Origin: Pseudomonas sp. ABC1
GTDB lineage: Bacteria > Pseudomonadota > Gammaproteobacteria > Pseudomonadales > Pseudomonadaceae
Length of the DNA stretch: 64,000 bases
Direction of reading: 5' to 3'
Assembly (NCBI RefSeq): GCF_013395055.1
Contig: NZ_CP058349.1
Location: forward strand, 1,302,001-1,366,000
Shown here: positions 53,125-61,343 of the stretch, piece by piece
Position numbering within the stretch: the stretch's first letter is position 1
Layout of the letters: each line of letters starts with the position of its first letter
Position numbers and translations under genes: made by a program
The notes under the pieces: model-generated
The model's input: the letters and a program-made list of their open reading frames with translations, nothing else
Database searches by the model: none
What the model was told of the DNA's origin: nothing

Positions 53125-54561
53125 TCACTCCTGCGCGTACACCACATGGGTATGGGTGTATTCGTACAGCCCGTGCTTGCCATCCGCGCCGCCGATACCC
53201 GACTTGCGCGTGCCGGCATGGAAGCCCTGCATCGCCTCGAAGTTCTCGCGGTTGATATAGGTCTCGCCGAAGTCCAGCTCGCGACTGGCCTTGAGGGCGG
53301 CGCTGAGGTTGCGCGTGTAGAGGGACGAGGTCAGCCCGTAGTCGCTGTCGTTGGCCAGCGCGATGGCTTCGTCCAGGCTGTCGACGATCTGGATCGGCAG
53401 CACCGGGCCGAACACCTCCTGGCGCATGATCTCCATCTCGGCGCGGCAACCGGCCAGCACCGTCGGTTGGTAGTGGAACCCTTTGCCCAGGTCCGCCACC
53501 GCCCCACCCGTCACCACCTGGGCACCCTGCCCGACTGCCGTGCGCACCATCTGCGCCACCTTGTCGAGACCGGCCTGGTTGATCAGCGGCCCCATGTCCA
53601 GGTTGGCATCGACCTGCGGGTCACCGTAGCGCGTCGCAGCCATCGCCGCACCGATGCGCTCGATAAAGGCATCGGCCACCTTGCGCTCGACATAGACGCG
53701 CTCGGCGCAGTTGCACACCTGTCCGCTGTTGATCACCCGCGAGGCCTTGATGGCATTCACCGCCAGTTCCAGATCGGCATCGGCCAGCACGATGGCCGGT
53801 GCCTTGCCGCCCAGTTCCAGGTTCAGCTTGGTGATGTTTGGCGCGGCGGCGGCCATGATCCGCGAGCCGGTGCCGACGCTGCCGGTGAAGCTGATCAGGT
53901 CGACGCCGGCATGACTGGTCAGCGCACTGCCCGCCCCCGCGCCTGTGCCGCCGACCACGTTGAACACGCCGCTCGGCAGGTCGGTTTCCGCAACCAGACG
54001 GGCAAATTCGAAGCAGTTGATCGGTGTTTCCTCGCTGGGCTTGATGACGATGGTGTTGCCGGTCAACAAGGCCGGCGCCATCTTGCGCGCGATAAGAAAG
54101 AACGGGAAATTCCACGGCAGGATGCCGGCCACCACACCCAGCGGCTTGCGCAACAGGAAGATATGCTCGCCGGCACGATCGCTGGTCAGCACCTCGCCTT
54201 CCAGGCGGCGCGCCCACTCGGCCATATAGTCCAGGTAATCGGCGGTGAAGTTGACTTCGACCTCCGCCAGCGCCGGCACCTTGCCCTGCTCGGCGGTGAT
54301 GATGCGCGCCAGCCGTCCGGCATTGGCGCGCACCTTTTCCGCAATGCGCCGCAGGTAGCCGGCCCGCTCTATCGCAGGCTTGGCCGCCCAGCCTTTCTGC
54401 GCAGCACGGGCGACAGCGATGGCGCGGTCGACCTGCGCGGTCGAGGCCTCGGGAATGCGTGCCAGCAACTCGACATTGGCCGGGTTGCGTACGTCGATCA
54501 GGTTGTCGCTGCCGACGAAGGCATTATCGATGTAGTTCTGGTAGACGGTGATATCGCTCAT
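53125..54561 (-). CDS. aldA: Aldehyde dehydrogenase AldA (lactaldehyde/glycolaldehyde type)
   Basis: NAD-dependent aldehyde dehydrogenase of 478 residues, very close along its length to E. coli AldA (479 residues). Shared segments include FTADYLDYMAEWARR, ILPWNFPFFLIARKMAPALL (Asn151), LELGGKAPAIV (Glu249), SRVINSGQVCNCAERVYV (catalytic Cys283) and the C-terminal RKSGIGGADGKHGL. It starts 63 bp after the quinoprotein dehydrogenase stop, so both are probably one operon. It would oxidise the aldehyde produced in the periplasm once it enters the cytoplasm. ATG at 54561; the open frame extends 20 codons upstream. Confidence 0.9.
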   Translation of the reverse strand: MSDITVYQNYIDNAFVGSDNLIDVRNPANVELLARIPEASTAQVDRAIAVARAAQKGWAAKPAIERAGYLRRIAEKVRANAGRLARIITAEQGKVPALAEVEVNFTADYLDYMAEWARRLEGEVLTSDRAGEHIFLLRKPLGVVAGILPWNFPFFLIARKMAPALLTGNTIVIKPSEETPINCFEFARLVAETDLPSGVFNVVGGTGAGAGSALTSHAGVDLISFTGSVGTGSRIMAAAAPNITKLNLELGGKAPAIVLADADLELAVNAIKASRVINSGQVCNCAERVYVERKVADAFIERIGAAMAATRYGDPQVDANLDMGPLINQAGLDKVAQMVRTAVGQGAQVVTGGAVADLGKGFHYQPTVLAGCRAEMEIMRQEVFGPVLPIQIVDSLDEAIALANDSDYGLTSSLYTRNLSAALKASRELDFGETYINRENFEAMQGFHAGTRKSGIGGADGKHGLYEYTHTHVVYAQE

Positions 54562-54624
54562 GGTCGTTCTCACTCTGAAAATCCGGACAGGCGTGCGCCG
54601 TGGCGGCACACGCCGGGACAAGGG

Positions 54625-56814
54625 TCACTCGGGTTTGAAACGCGTCCAGGCATCGCCCTCCTGCTGCAGGTCGTGGGCGCGCTTGATCAGGTACTGATGA
54701 ATCTGGCCGACCTGCTCGGGGGTGAAGGCATCGGCGAACGACGGCATGCCATCGGGGATGCGTCCGCCGAACAGCGTGCCGAGGAAGCGCTGGTGCTCCT
54801 CTTCGGGCAGCTTGCGCAGGTCGGGCAGGACGCCACCGCTCACCGCATGGATGCCGTGGCACTGCGAGCAATGCGCGTCATACAGCTTGCCGCCCGTCTC
54901 CACGGTCGCCGCATCGCCTGTCAGGGGCGGTGGCTTGGGCGCATCCGCTGGCGGGCTCGGCTCACGCAGCTTGGCCGTGCCGCCAAGCTTGTAGGTCAGC
55001 ACCTGGGCGAACGGCTGCACCCCGGCACGCAGCGACAGCGCGCCGGCGAAGGTGGAAAAGGCACCGCCCCAGCCGGCCATGAAGGTGACGTACTGTTCGC
55101 CATCCACCGAATAGGTGATCGGCGCCGCCATCACACCGCTGGCCGCCGGCTGCTCCCAGAGTTTGCGTCCGCTGTCGGCGGCATAGGCGATCACCCGGCC
55201 ATCGGCACTGCCCTCGAACACCAGATTGCCGGCAGTGGTCAGGGTGCCGCCGTTGAAAATGGTCACATAGGGCACTTCCCAGGCCGGAGCCTGTTTGACC
55301 GGGTCCCAGGCGATCAGCTTGCCGGACCAGGTCTTGGCCATTTCCAGCAGTTCATCGGCGCCCTCGGGCATCATCCCGGTCTTGAGGCCGAGCTGGTACA
55401 TGCTCTTGAACGGGTTGCGCTTGGGCGCATCCGGAATGTGCTCGTAATAGGCCGACATGATGTGCGCCGGGATATAGACCAGCCCGGTCTGCGGGTTGTA
55501 CGACATCGGATGCCAATCGTGGGCGCCCCAGAAACCGGGCGTGATCAGCTTGCGCTTGCCGTCCTTCCAGTAGGCCGCCGCCTCGTCATCGACGATGGGC
55601 CGGCCGGTCTTCATGTCGATGCCCTTGGCCCAGTTGATCGGCACGATGTTCTCCGCCGAGATCAGCTCGCCGGTGGCGCGGTCGATGACATAGAAGAAGC
55701 CGTTCTTCGGCGCCTGCATCAGCACCTTGCGCTCGCGGCCGTCGATCTCCAGCTCAGCCAGGATCATGTGCTGGGTCGCGGTGTAGTCCCAGGCGTCGCC
55801 CGGCGTGGTCTGGTAGTGCCAGGCGTATTCGCCGGTGTCGGCATCGACCGCGACGATGGAGGACAGGAACAGGTTGTCGCCCTTGGCCTGGCTGCGCCAT
55901 TTCGGGTCCCAGGTCGAACCGTTGCCGACGCCGATATACAGCAGGTTCAGCTCGGGGTCGAAGGCGAAGGAGTCCCAGGCGGTACCGCCGCCGCCCTGCT
56001 CGACGAACGCATCGCCGTACCAGGTCTTGGCGGCGATCTCCATGGCACGGTCCTCGGGCGGCAGCTTCGGATCGCCCGGCACGGTGTAGAAGCGCCAGGC
56101 CTGCTCGCCACTCTCGGCATCGTAGGCAGTGACATAGCCGCGCACGCCAAACTCAGCGCCGCCGTTGCCGATGACGACCTTGCCGTTCACCACCCGTGGC
56201 GCGCCGGTGATGGTGTAGCTGCGCGAATGATCGGCGCGGGTGTCCACCGACCAGACACGCTGGCCGGTACGGGCATCGATGGCTTCCAGGCGGCCGTCCA
56301 GCACGCCGACATAGACCTTGCCCTGCCACACCGCGACGCCCCGGTTGATCGCATCGCAACAGGCCTCGCCAGCGCGGCTGCGGTCCGACTGCGGGTCGTA
56401 CTTCCAGATCAGCTCGCCACTCCTGGCATCCAGCGCGTACACCACCGAAAACGGCCCGGTGGTGTACATCACGCCATCGACGACGATCGGCGTGGCCTCC
56501 ACGCCCCGGTCGATGTCCAGCTTGTAGCTCCAGGCCAGGCCGAGCTGGTCGACGTTGCGCTCGGTGATGTCCTTGAGCGGGCTGTAGCGCTGCTCGTCAT
56601 AGGTACGCCCGTGGCTCATCCAGTTACCCGGTTCCTGATCGGCGGCGATGATGCGCTGGCCATCGACATTGGCGGGCCGTTCGCCCGCCTGGGCGGCAGG
56701 CAGCCCCGTCGCCAGCAGCAAAGCGACGAACAATGCGCAGGGGCGAAGCCGAAAGGTGGATTGCCAGCCGGACGGCGGGCAGTTGGAAGGCATGGGGAGG
56801 CCAATCGCTCTCAT
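54625..56814 (-). CDS. PQQ-dependent quinohaemoprotein alcohol dehydrogenase
   Basis: Periplasmic type II alcohol dehydrogenase of 729 residues. The signal peptide ends near AAQA (residue 43), and an eight-bladed PQQ propeller covers about 55-610. It contains the vicinal Cys152-Cys153 pair (GEACCDAINRG), calcium/PQQ motif GVGNGSTWDP near 296 and the catalytic Asp region PGDAWDYTATQ at 338-348. A C-terminal cytochrome c domain follows, with CSQCH at 649-653 and an axial Met in GMPSFADAFT (Met690). Start ATG 56814 has GGAG 8 nt upstream. A -24/-12 promoter and inverted-repeat sites precede it. Alcohol range not predictable. Confidence 0.92.
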   Translation of the reverse strand: MRAIGLPMPSNCPPSGWQSTFRLRPCALFVALLLATGLPAAQAGERPANVDGQRIIAADQEPGNWMSHGRTYDEQRYSPLKDITERNVDQLGLAWSYKLDIDRGVEATPIVVDGVMYTTGPFSVVYALDARSGELIWKYDPQSDRSRAGEACCDAINRGVAVWQGKVYVGVLDGRLEAIDARTGQRVWSVDTRADHSRSYTITGAPRVVNGKVVIGNGGAEFGVRGYVTAYDAESGEQAWRFYTVPGDPKLPPEDRAMEIAAKTWYGDAFVEQGGGGTAWDSFAFDPELNLLYIGVGNGSTWDPKWRSQAKGDNLFLSSIVAVDADTGEYAWHYQTTPGDAWDYTATQHMILAELEIDGRERKVLMQAPKNGFFYVIDRATGELISAENIVPINWAKGIDMKTGRPIVDDEAAAYWKDGKRKLITPGFWGAHDWHPMSYNPQTGLVYIPAHIMSAYYEHIPDAPKRNPFKSMYQLGLKTGMMPEGADELLEMAKTWSGKLIAWDPVKQAPAWEVPYVTIFNGGTLTTAGNLVFEGSADGRVIAYAADSGRKLWEQPAASGVMAAPITYSVDGEQYVTFMAGWGGAFSTFAGALSLRAGVQPFAQVLTYKLGGTAKLREPSPPADAPKPPPLTGDAATVETGGKLYDAHCSQCHGIHAVSGGVLPDLRKLPEEEHQRFLGTLFGGRIPDGMPSFADAFTPEQVGQIHQYLIKRAHDLQQEGDAWTRFKPE

Positions 56815-56873
56815 GGGGTTTCTCCGATTATTGTTATCGCCCTGAGCTCGAATCAGGGGTTGGGAGAAACAGA

Positions 56874-56888
56874 GCAACCGCTGTGCCA
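56874..56888 (-). promoter_or_regulatory. Sigma54 (-24/-12) promoter of the PQQ-ADH-aldA operon
   Basis: Minus strand reads TGGCACAGCGGTTGC: TGGCAC at 56888-56883, five bases, then TTGC at 56877-56874. This is the consensus TGGCAC-N5-TTGC with correct GG-N10-GC spacing. Transcription would start near 56862, leaving a leader of about 48 nt before the ATG at 56814. Confidence 0.88.
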
Positions 56889-56964
56889 GCTCCGTCTTTC
56901 AGGGCACAGACCGCATGGAGCGTGGTGTTCAGGGGAGTGTCAGGGAGAAGGCACCTGCCACGAG

Positions 56965-57015
56965 GCGCTACAGCTGTAGCGCTCACCGCAACAGCTGTAG
57001 CGAAGAGCGCTACAG
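56965..57015. promoter_or_regulatory. Cluster of four CTGTAGCG half-sites (candidate activator enhancer)
   Basis: An 18-bp perfect palindrome, GCGCTACAGCTGTAGCGC (56965-56982), is followed by a second inverted pair: CTGTAGCG at 56995-57002 and CGCTACAG at 57008-57015. The cluster lies about 77-127 bp upstream of the -24 element, the usual distance for an enhancer-binding protein. I infer it is the binding site of the AcoR-type activator. Confidence 0.65.
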
Positions 57016-57036
57016 AGGCCAACGCATGCGTCTACC

Positions 57037-57126
57037 CCCTCTCCCGCTTGCGGGAGAGGGCTGGGGAGAGGGCAACAGACGCAAGAGCCCTCTCCCCCGG
57101 CCCCTCTCCCATAAATGGGCGAGGGG
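57037..57126. repeat. Compound GC-rich palindromic repeat
   Basis: Three nested inverted repeats. CCCTCTCCCGC/GCGGGAGAGGG has a TT loop (57037-57060). GGGGAGAGGGC (57063-57073) pairs with GCCCTCTCCCC (57087-57097). CCCCTC...GAGGGG forms a third hairpin at 57101-57126. It has the look of an interspersed intergenic repeat, and a 17-base core recurs before recN. It lies between the speA stop and the enhancer cluster, so it may also end speA transcription. Confidence 0.8.
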
Positions 57127-57171
57127 AGCAAAGCCGCATGCGACTGGCCCGATGGACGGCCCTCCTGGAAG

Positions 57172-59085
57172 TCAGGGCGTCAGGTAGGAGGAACGGGTCA
57201 GCCCCAGGCGCAGGGCGTCGATGTACTGGGTGCGCTCCCGGGCGCCGAGCCGGGCGCTGGCCACCTTGTCGCGGTAGTAGGTCATCAATTCCTCGGGTGA
57301 CAGGTGCACGTAGCGCAGCATGTCCTCGATGGTGTCGTGGGTCTCGATGCCGGCGTGGTAGTGGCTGCCGTCCTCACGTTGGTAGACGTTGACCGAGTCG
57401 GTGTCGCCGAACAGGTTGTGCATGTCGCCGAGGATTTCCTGATAGGCGCCGACCAGGAACACACCGAGGAAGTATTCCTCGCCGGGCCGCACCTCGTGCA
57501 CCGGCATGCTGCTCTCGATGCTCTGCTCGTCGATGTACTGCTTGACCTTGCCGTCCGAGTCGCAGGTCAGGTCCTGCAACACGGCGCGGCGCACCGGCTC
57601 CTCGTCCAGGCGCTGCAACGGCACGATCGGCAGGATCTGCTCGATGGCCCAGGTATCCGGCAGGCTCTGGAACACCGAGAAGTTGCAGATGTACTTGTCC
57701 GCCAGTTTGTCGTTCAACTCGTCGAGCACCGCACGGTGCGAGCGCTGGCGCGCCTTGAGCTGGTTGTACAGGCGGCGACAGATGGCGTAGTAGCTCTGCT
57801 CGGCCAGCGCCTTCTGCGCCAGCGACAGCTTGCCCGACGCGTACTGGGCGCCGGCCTCGCTCAGGTAATGGGTGGCGCGCCAGTAGGTCTCGGTGACCAT
57901 CTCCGGGTCGGTCGGGCCGAGCAGGTCGACCAGCGACTGGACGATCTCCGGCAGCTCCAGCCCCGCGTCGATCTGCGGCACCTCGTCGTTGTGCCGTTCG
58001 ATGTCGGTCACCTGCATCACCAGCACCGCATGGTGCGCGGTCATCGCCCGCCCGCTCTCGGAGAAGATATGCGGGTGCGGCAACTCCTGGCGGTCGCAGA
58101 ACTCCTTGAGCATGCCGACCACGGTGCCGGCGTAGTCGTCCATGTCGTAGTTGATCGAGCTGGCATTGCGCGAATGGGTGCCGTCGTAGTCCACCCCCAG
58201 CCCGCCGCCGACGTCGATATGGTCGACCGGCAGCCCCAGGGCGCGCAGTTCCGCGTAGTAGCGGATGGCCTCGCGAAAGCCCTGGCGGTAGTCGGCCAGG
58301 TTGGCGATCTGCGAGCCCATATGGAAGTGCAGCAGGCGGATGCCCTGGTCGATACCCGCTGCGCGGAAGCGCTCGATCACCGTCAGCAACTGCGCGGCGG
58401 ACAGACCGAACTTGGAGCGCTCACCACCGGTGTCCGCCCACTTCGACGAGGCCAGCGAGGACAGGCGCACACGCAGGCCGATCTGCGGCGTGACCTTGAG
58501 CTCGGCGGCTTCCTCGATCAGCAGCGCCACCTCGGACTCTTTCTCGATGACGATGAACACGCTGTGCCCGAGCTTCTGCCCGATCAGCGCCAGACGGATG
58601 AACTCACGGTCCTTGTAGCCGTTGCAGACGATGGTGCCGCCCTTCGGCGCCAGCGCCAGTACCGCCATCAGCTCGGGCTTGGAGCCCGCCTCCAGGCCGA
58701 TGGAGACGTTCTGCGTGGCGATGATGTTCTCCACCACCGCCTCCTGCTGATTGACCTTGATCGGGTACAGCGCGGTGTAGCGCGCACCGTACTCCAAGCG
58801 CTGGATATTGGCGTCGAAAGCGCCGGTGAGCTGGCGCACACGGTCCTGCAGGATATCCGGGAAGCGCACCAGCAGCGGCAGCGACAGCCCGGCCTCGCGC
58901 AGTTGCTCGATCAGCGCGGTGAAGTCGATCGGCGTGCCCTGTGGGCCGCGCGGCAACACCTCGACCCGACCGGCGTCACTGATCGCGAAATACCCGGCGC
59001 CCCAATGGCGAATACCGTAGACACTGCGGCTGTCCGCAGCGGTCCATTGGCTACCATCGTCTTTGCGCGTACGTCTTGCAGGCAT
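57172..59085 (-). CDS. speA: Biosynthetic arginine decarboxylase SpeA
   Basis: PLP-dependent decarboxylase of 637 residues (alanine-racemase fold) making agmatine for putrescine synthesis. It has YGIRHWGAGYFAISDAGRVEV at about 23-43 and the PLP Lys in ALYPIKVNQQ (Lys110). It has SIGLEAGSKPELMAVLA near 128, RLLHFHMGSQIANL, and HIDVGGGLGVDYDGTHS. Length and motifs are those of the biosynthetic, not the acid-inducible, enzyme. It lies in the same orientation as the SUI1 gene and thiO. Confidence 0.95.
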   Translation of the reverse strand: MPARRTRKDDGSQWTAADSRSVYGIRHWGAGYFAISDAGRVEVLPRGPQGTPIDFTALIEQLREAGLSLPLLVRFPDILQDRVRQLTGAFDANIQRLEYGARYTALYPIKVNQQEAVVENIIATQNVSIGLEAGSKPELMAVLALAPKGGTIVCNGYKDREFIRLALIGQKLGHSVFIVIEKESEVALLIEEAAELKVTPQIGLRVRLSSLASSKWADTGGERSKFGLSAAQLLTVIERFRAAGIDQGIRLLHFHMGSQIANLADYRQGFREAIRYYAELRALGLPVDHIDVGGGLGVDYDGTHSRNASSINYDMDDYAGTVVGMLKEFCDRQELPHPHIFSESGRAMTAHHAVLVMQVTDIERHNDEVPQIDAGLELPEIVQSLVDLLGPTDPEMVTETYWRATHYLSEAGAQYASGKLSLAQKALAEQSYYAICRRLYNQLKARQRSHRAVLDELNDKLADKYICNFSVFQSLPDTWAIEQILPIVPLQRLDEEPVRRAVLQDLTCDSDGKVKQYIDEQSIESSMPVHEVRPGEEYFLGVFLVGAYQEILGDMHNLFGDTDSVNVYQREDGSHYHAGIETHDTIEDMLRYVHLSPEELMTYYRDKVASARLGARERTQYIDALRLGLTRSSYLTP

Positions 59086-59144
59086 CTAAGCCTCCTTCCA
59101 AATGAGTGCACACAGGGGTTGGACCGGGTAAACGGGCAAACGCC

Positions 59145-59489
59145 TCAACCGCCGGACTTCTTCGCCTTGAAACCGCGTTGCAGCAACTCGTCGATCAGCA
59201 CCTGGACATGATCGCCCTGGATCTCGATCACCCCGTCCTTGAGCGAGCCACCTGTACCACAACGGCGTTTCAGTTCGCCTGCCAGCGCCTTCAACGCGTC
59301 GGGCAGCAGGGGCACGCCAGCGATGGTGGTGACTGTCTTGCCGCCACGCCCCTTGCTCTCGCGCCGCACACGGGCGATACCATCGCCTTCCGGCAGCTTC
59401 GGCGGCTCGGACTGGGGCCGCTGCCGACCGCCGTCGGTGGAATACACCAGAGTTCCCAGATCGGAAAAAGAACTGCCCTTCTTAGCCAC
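59145..59489 (-). CDS. yciH: SUI1/eIF1-family translation factor (YciH)
   Basis: The 114-residue SUI1-domain protein has GIARVRRESKGRGGKTVTTIAG in the middle and ALAGELKRRCGTGGSLKDG toward the C-terminus. It is homologous to eukaryotic eIF1 and to E. coli YciH, which affects start-codon fidelity. I take the GTG at 59489 because GAGGTG lies about 5 nt upstream, giving an MAKKGSSFSDL start. A GTG at 59504 is the alternative, adding five residues. It sits between thiO and speA. Confidence 0.85.
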   Translation of the reverse strand: MAKKGSSFSDLGTLVYSTDGGRQRPQSEPPKLPEGDGIARVRRESKGRGGKTVTTIAGVPLLPDALKALAGELKRRCGTGGSLKDGVIEIQGDHVQVLIDELLQRGFKAKKSGG

Positions 59490-59528
59490 GTTCACCTCGC
59501 TCACCCGCCAGTGTTTCGCTGAAACGTC

Positions 59529-60623
59529 TCATAACCGGCCATTCGGAAGATAGGGCGTCGGATCGATCTCGCCGTCGCGCTGCAGGATCAGGTCCAGCAG
59601 CACCTGGCAGGACGCCGGCGCCAGCACCAGGCCATTGCGGAAGTGCCCGGTGTTCAGCCAGAGCCCTTCGTGGCCTTCGACCGGCCCGATATAGGGAATC
59701 CCCTCCGGCGAGCCAGGGCGCAGTCCCGCCCAGTGCTTGACCACCGTGGCACCGTCCAGTGCCGGCAGCAGTTCGCAGGCCGAAGCCTTGAGGCTGAGCA
59801 ACGCCTCCTCCGACGGTTGCTTGTCGAAACCGACATCCTCCAGCGTGCTGCCGACCAGGATATGCCCGTCGCGCCGGGGAATGGCATAGCGACCATGGGC
59901 CATCACCATGCTCGGCAGGAAGTCCTTGTCGCACTTGTAGAGAATCATCTGCCCTTTCATCGGTTTCACCGGCAGGTAGATGCCCAGGCCGGCCAGCAAC
60001 TCGCCACTCCAGGCTCCCGCAGCCACCAGCACGCGCTGCCCGCGCACCTCGCCCTTGAGCGTATCGACACCCACCACGCGCGAACCTTCGCGGACGAAGC
60101 CCTTGACCTGGCAATGCTCCAGCACCCGCGCATTCGGCAACTTGAGCAGCGCGGAACGCAGCGACTGCAACATCCTCGGATTGCGCACATTGGCCACGCC
60201 ATCCATGAAGATCGCCGAGGAAAAACCCGCACCAAGCGGCGGTACGGCCTGCTGCACCGCCTCCATCGCGACCTTGCGCAGCGGCCGCTGCTGACGCTCG
60301 GCCCAGGCCAGCGCCTCGGCCTCATCCTCGAGGTCCAGCCAGTACAGGCCGGTTTCATGCACCTGCGGGTCGATGCCGGTCTCCGCCAGCAGTTCGGCCC
60401 CCAGGCGCGGGTAGTAGGCTTGCGACCAGTGCGCCAGCGCCGTCACCGCCTCGCTGTAGCGCCAGGGATAGAGCGGCGAAACGATGCCCCCCCCCGCCCA
60501 CGACGACTCACTCCCCACCGAACCCGCTTCCAGCACTACCACGGGCTCCCCCGCCTGCGCCAGGCAATAGGCCGACAACAGGCCTATGACACCAGCGCCT
60601 ACTACAACTGTTTCTCTATTCAC
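59529..60623 (-). CDS. thiO: FAD-dependent glycine oxidase ThiO
   Basis: D-amino-acid-oxidase-fold flavoenzyme of 364 residues. It has the dinucleotide motif VVVGAGVIGLLSAYCLAQAG at about 6-25, SSWAGGGIVSPLYPWRY near 40-56, and the C-terminal HWAGLRPGSPEGIPYIGPV and LNTGHFRNGLVLAPAS. In thiamine synthesis ThiO makes dehydroglycine for the thiazole ring. No other thi gene is nearby, so a general role as amino-acid oxidase is possible. The start is a GTG at 60623 with a GGGGG ribosome site. Divergent from the pilin operon, as in P. aeruginosa. Confidence 0.87.
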   Translation of the reverse strand: MNRETVVVGAGVIGLLSAYCLAQAGEPVVVLEAGSVGSESSWAGGGIVSPLYPWRYSEAVTALAHWSQAYYPRLGAELLAETGIDPQVHETGLYWLDLEDEAEALAWAERQQRPLRKVAMEAVQQAVPPLGAGFSSAIFMDGVANVRNPRMLQSLRSALLKLPNARVLEHCQVKGFVREGSRVVGVDTLKGEVRGQRVLVAAGAWSGELLAGLGIYLPVKPMKGQMILYKCDKDFLPSMVMAHGRYAIPRRDGHILVGSTLEDVGFDKQPSEEALLSLKASACELLPALDGATVVKHWAGLRPGSPEGIPYIGPVEGHEGLWLNTGHFRNGLVLAPASCQVLLDLILQRDGEIDPTPYLPNGRL

Positions 60624-60727
60624 ACATCCCCCGTTACCTGCGTCACATTTCCGCGATTCACACCTCGAGCGAATGACGAACCGGGCTACAACACAGGACC
60701 CACGACAAAAAATATTGGCAGGCGAAC

Positions 60728-61261
60728 ATGATACGTCCAAAGCACCCACGGTATGAGCGGCAACTTGCCTTCACCCTTGGGGAATTGCTGCTGGTCCTCG
60801 CGCTGCTCGGCACGCTGGTCGGCCTGGGCACCCAGCCACTGCTGCAGATGGTCACGCAACATCGCCAGCAGGCCGTGCTCGCACAGTTGCGCAACACCCT
60901 GCAGCACGCACGCGCCCAAGCCGTGCTGGGCGGCGACAGCGTCGAACTCTGCGGTTCGGCACAGGCCGAGGGCTGCGATGACGACTGGGCCGCCGGCTGG
61001 ACGTTGCACCGACCGGCACAGAATGAAGTGTTGCTGCATCACCGACTGGCGACCCGCGAGCCTCTGCGCTGGAGCGGTTTCGCCCGGCGCGTGCGCTTCC
61101 TGCCCAATGGCACCAGCCCCACGGGCAACGGGCGTTTCTACCAGTGCCGAAGCGGGAAAGTCGCCTGGCAACTGGTCCTCAACCGCCAGGGACGCCTGAA
61201 AACGACGACCCCGCAGGAAAACAGCGCCAAGGCCGAACTGTGCACCCCGCCCACGCGGTGA
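60728..61261 (+). CDS. Type IV minor pseudopilin, FimT/FimU (GspH) family
   Basis: The 177-residue pseudopilin has a class III leader ending in RQLA, then FTLGELLLVLALLGTLVGLG, with Phe+1 and Glu+5 as required. The residue at -1 is Ala14 instead of the usual Gly. The C-terminal part has the GspH/FimT domain with Cys pairs (ELCGSAQAEGC, FYQCRSG). It heads the minor pilin operon, where P. aeruginosa has fimT and fimU; only one copy is present here. Minor pilins prime pilus assembly in the inner membrane. Confidence 0.85.
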   Translation: MIRPKHPRYERQLAFTLGELLLVLALLGTLVGLGTQPLLQMVTQHRQQAVLAQLRNTLQHARAQAVLGGDSVELCGSAQAEGCDDDWAAGWTLHRPAQNEVLLHHRLATREPLRWSGFARRVRFLPNGTSPTGNGRFYQCRSGKVAWQLVLNRQGRLKTTTPQENSAKAELCTPPTR

Positions 61262-61343
61262 ATACGCCAAAACCTCGACTGCATCACGGAAAAGCATGCA
61301 CCACCCCGCAATAATCCACGCATGCCCAAGCAAGGATTGCGCG

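Noticed and set aside
53113..56979. A 1288-codon open frame on the plus strand, antisense to aldA and the PQQ-ADH gene
   Set aside because: It reads as His/Gln/Arg/Gly-rich low-information protein with no domain. The opposite strand encodes two clear enzymes with catalytic motifs, and high GC at third positions leaves few stops in this antisense phase. Treated as a shadow.
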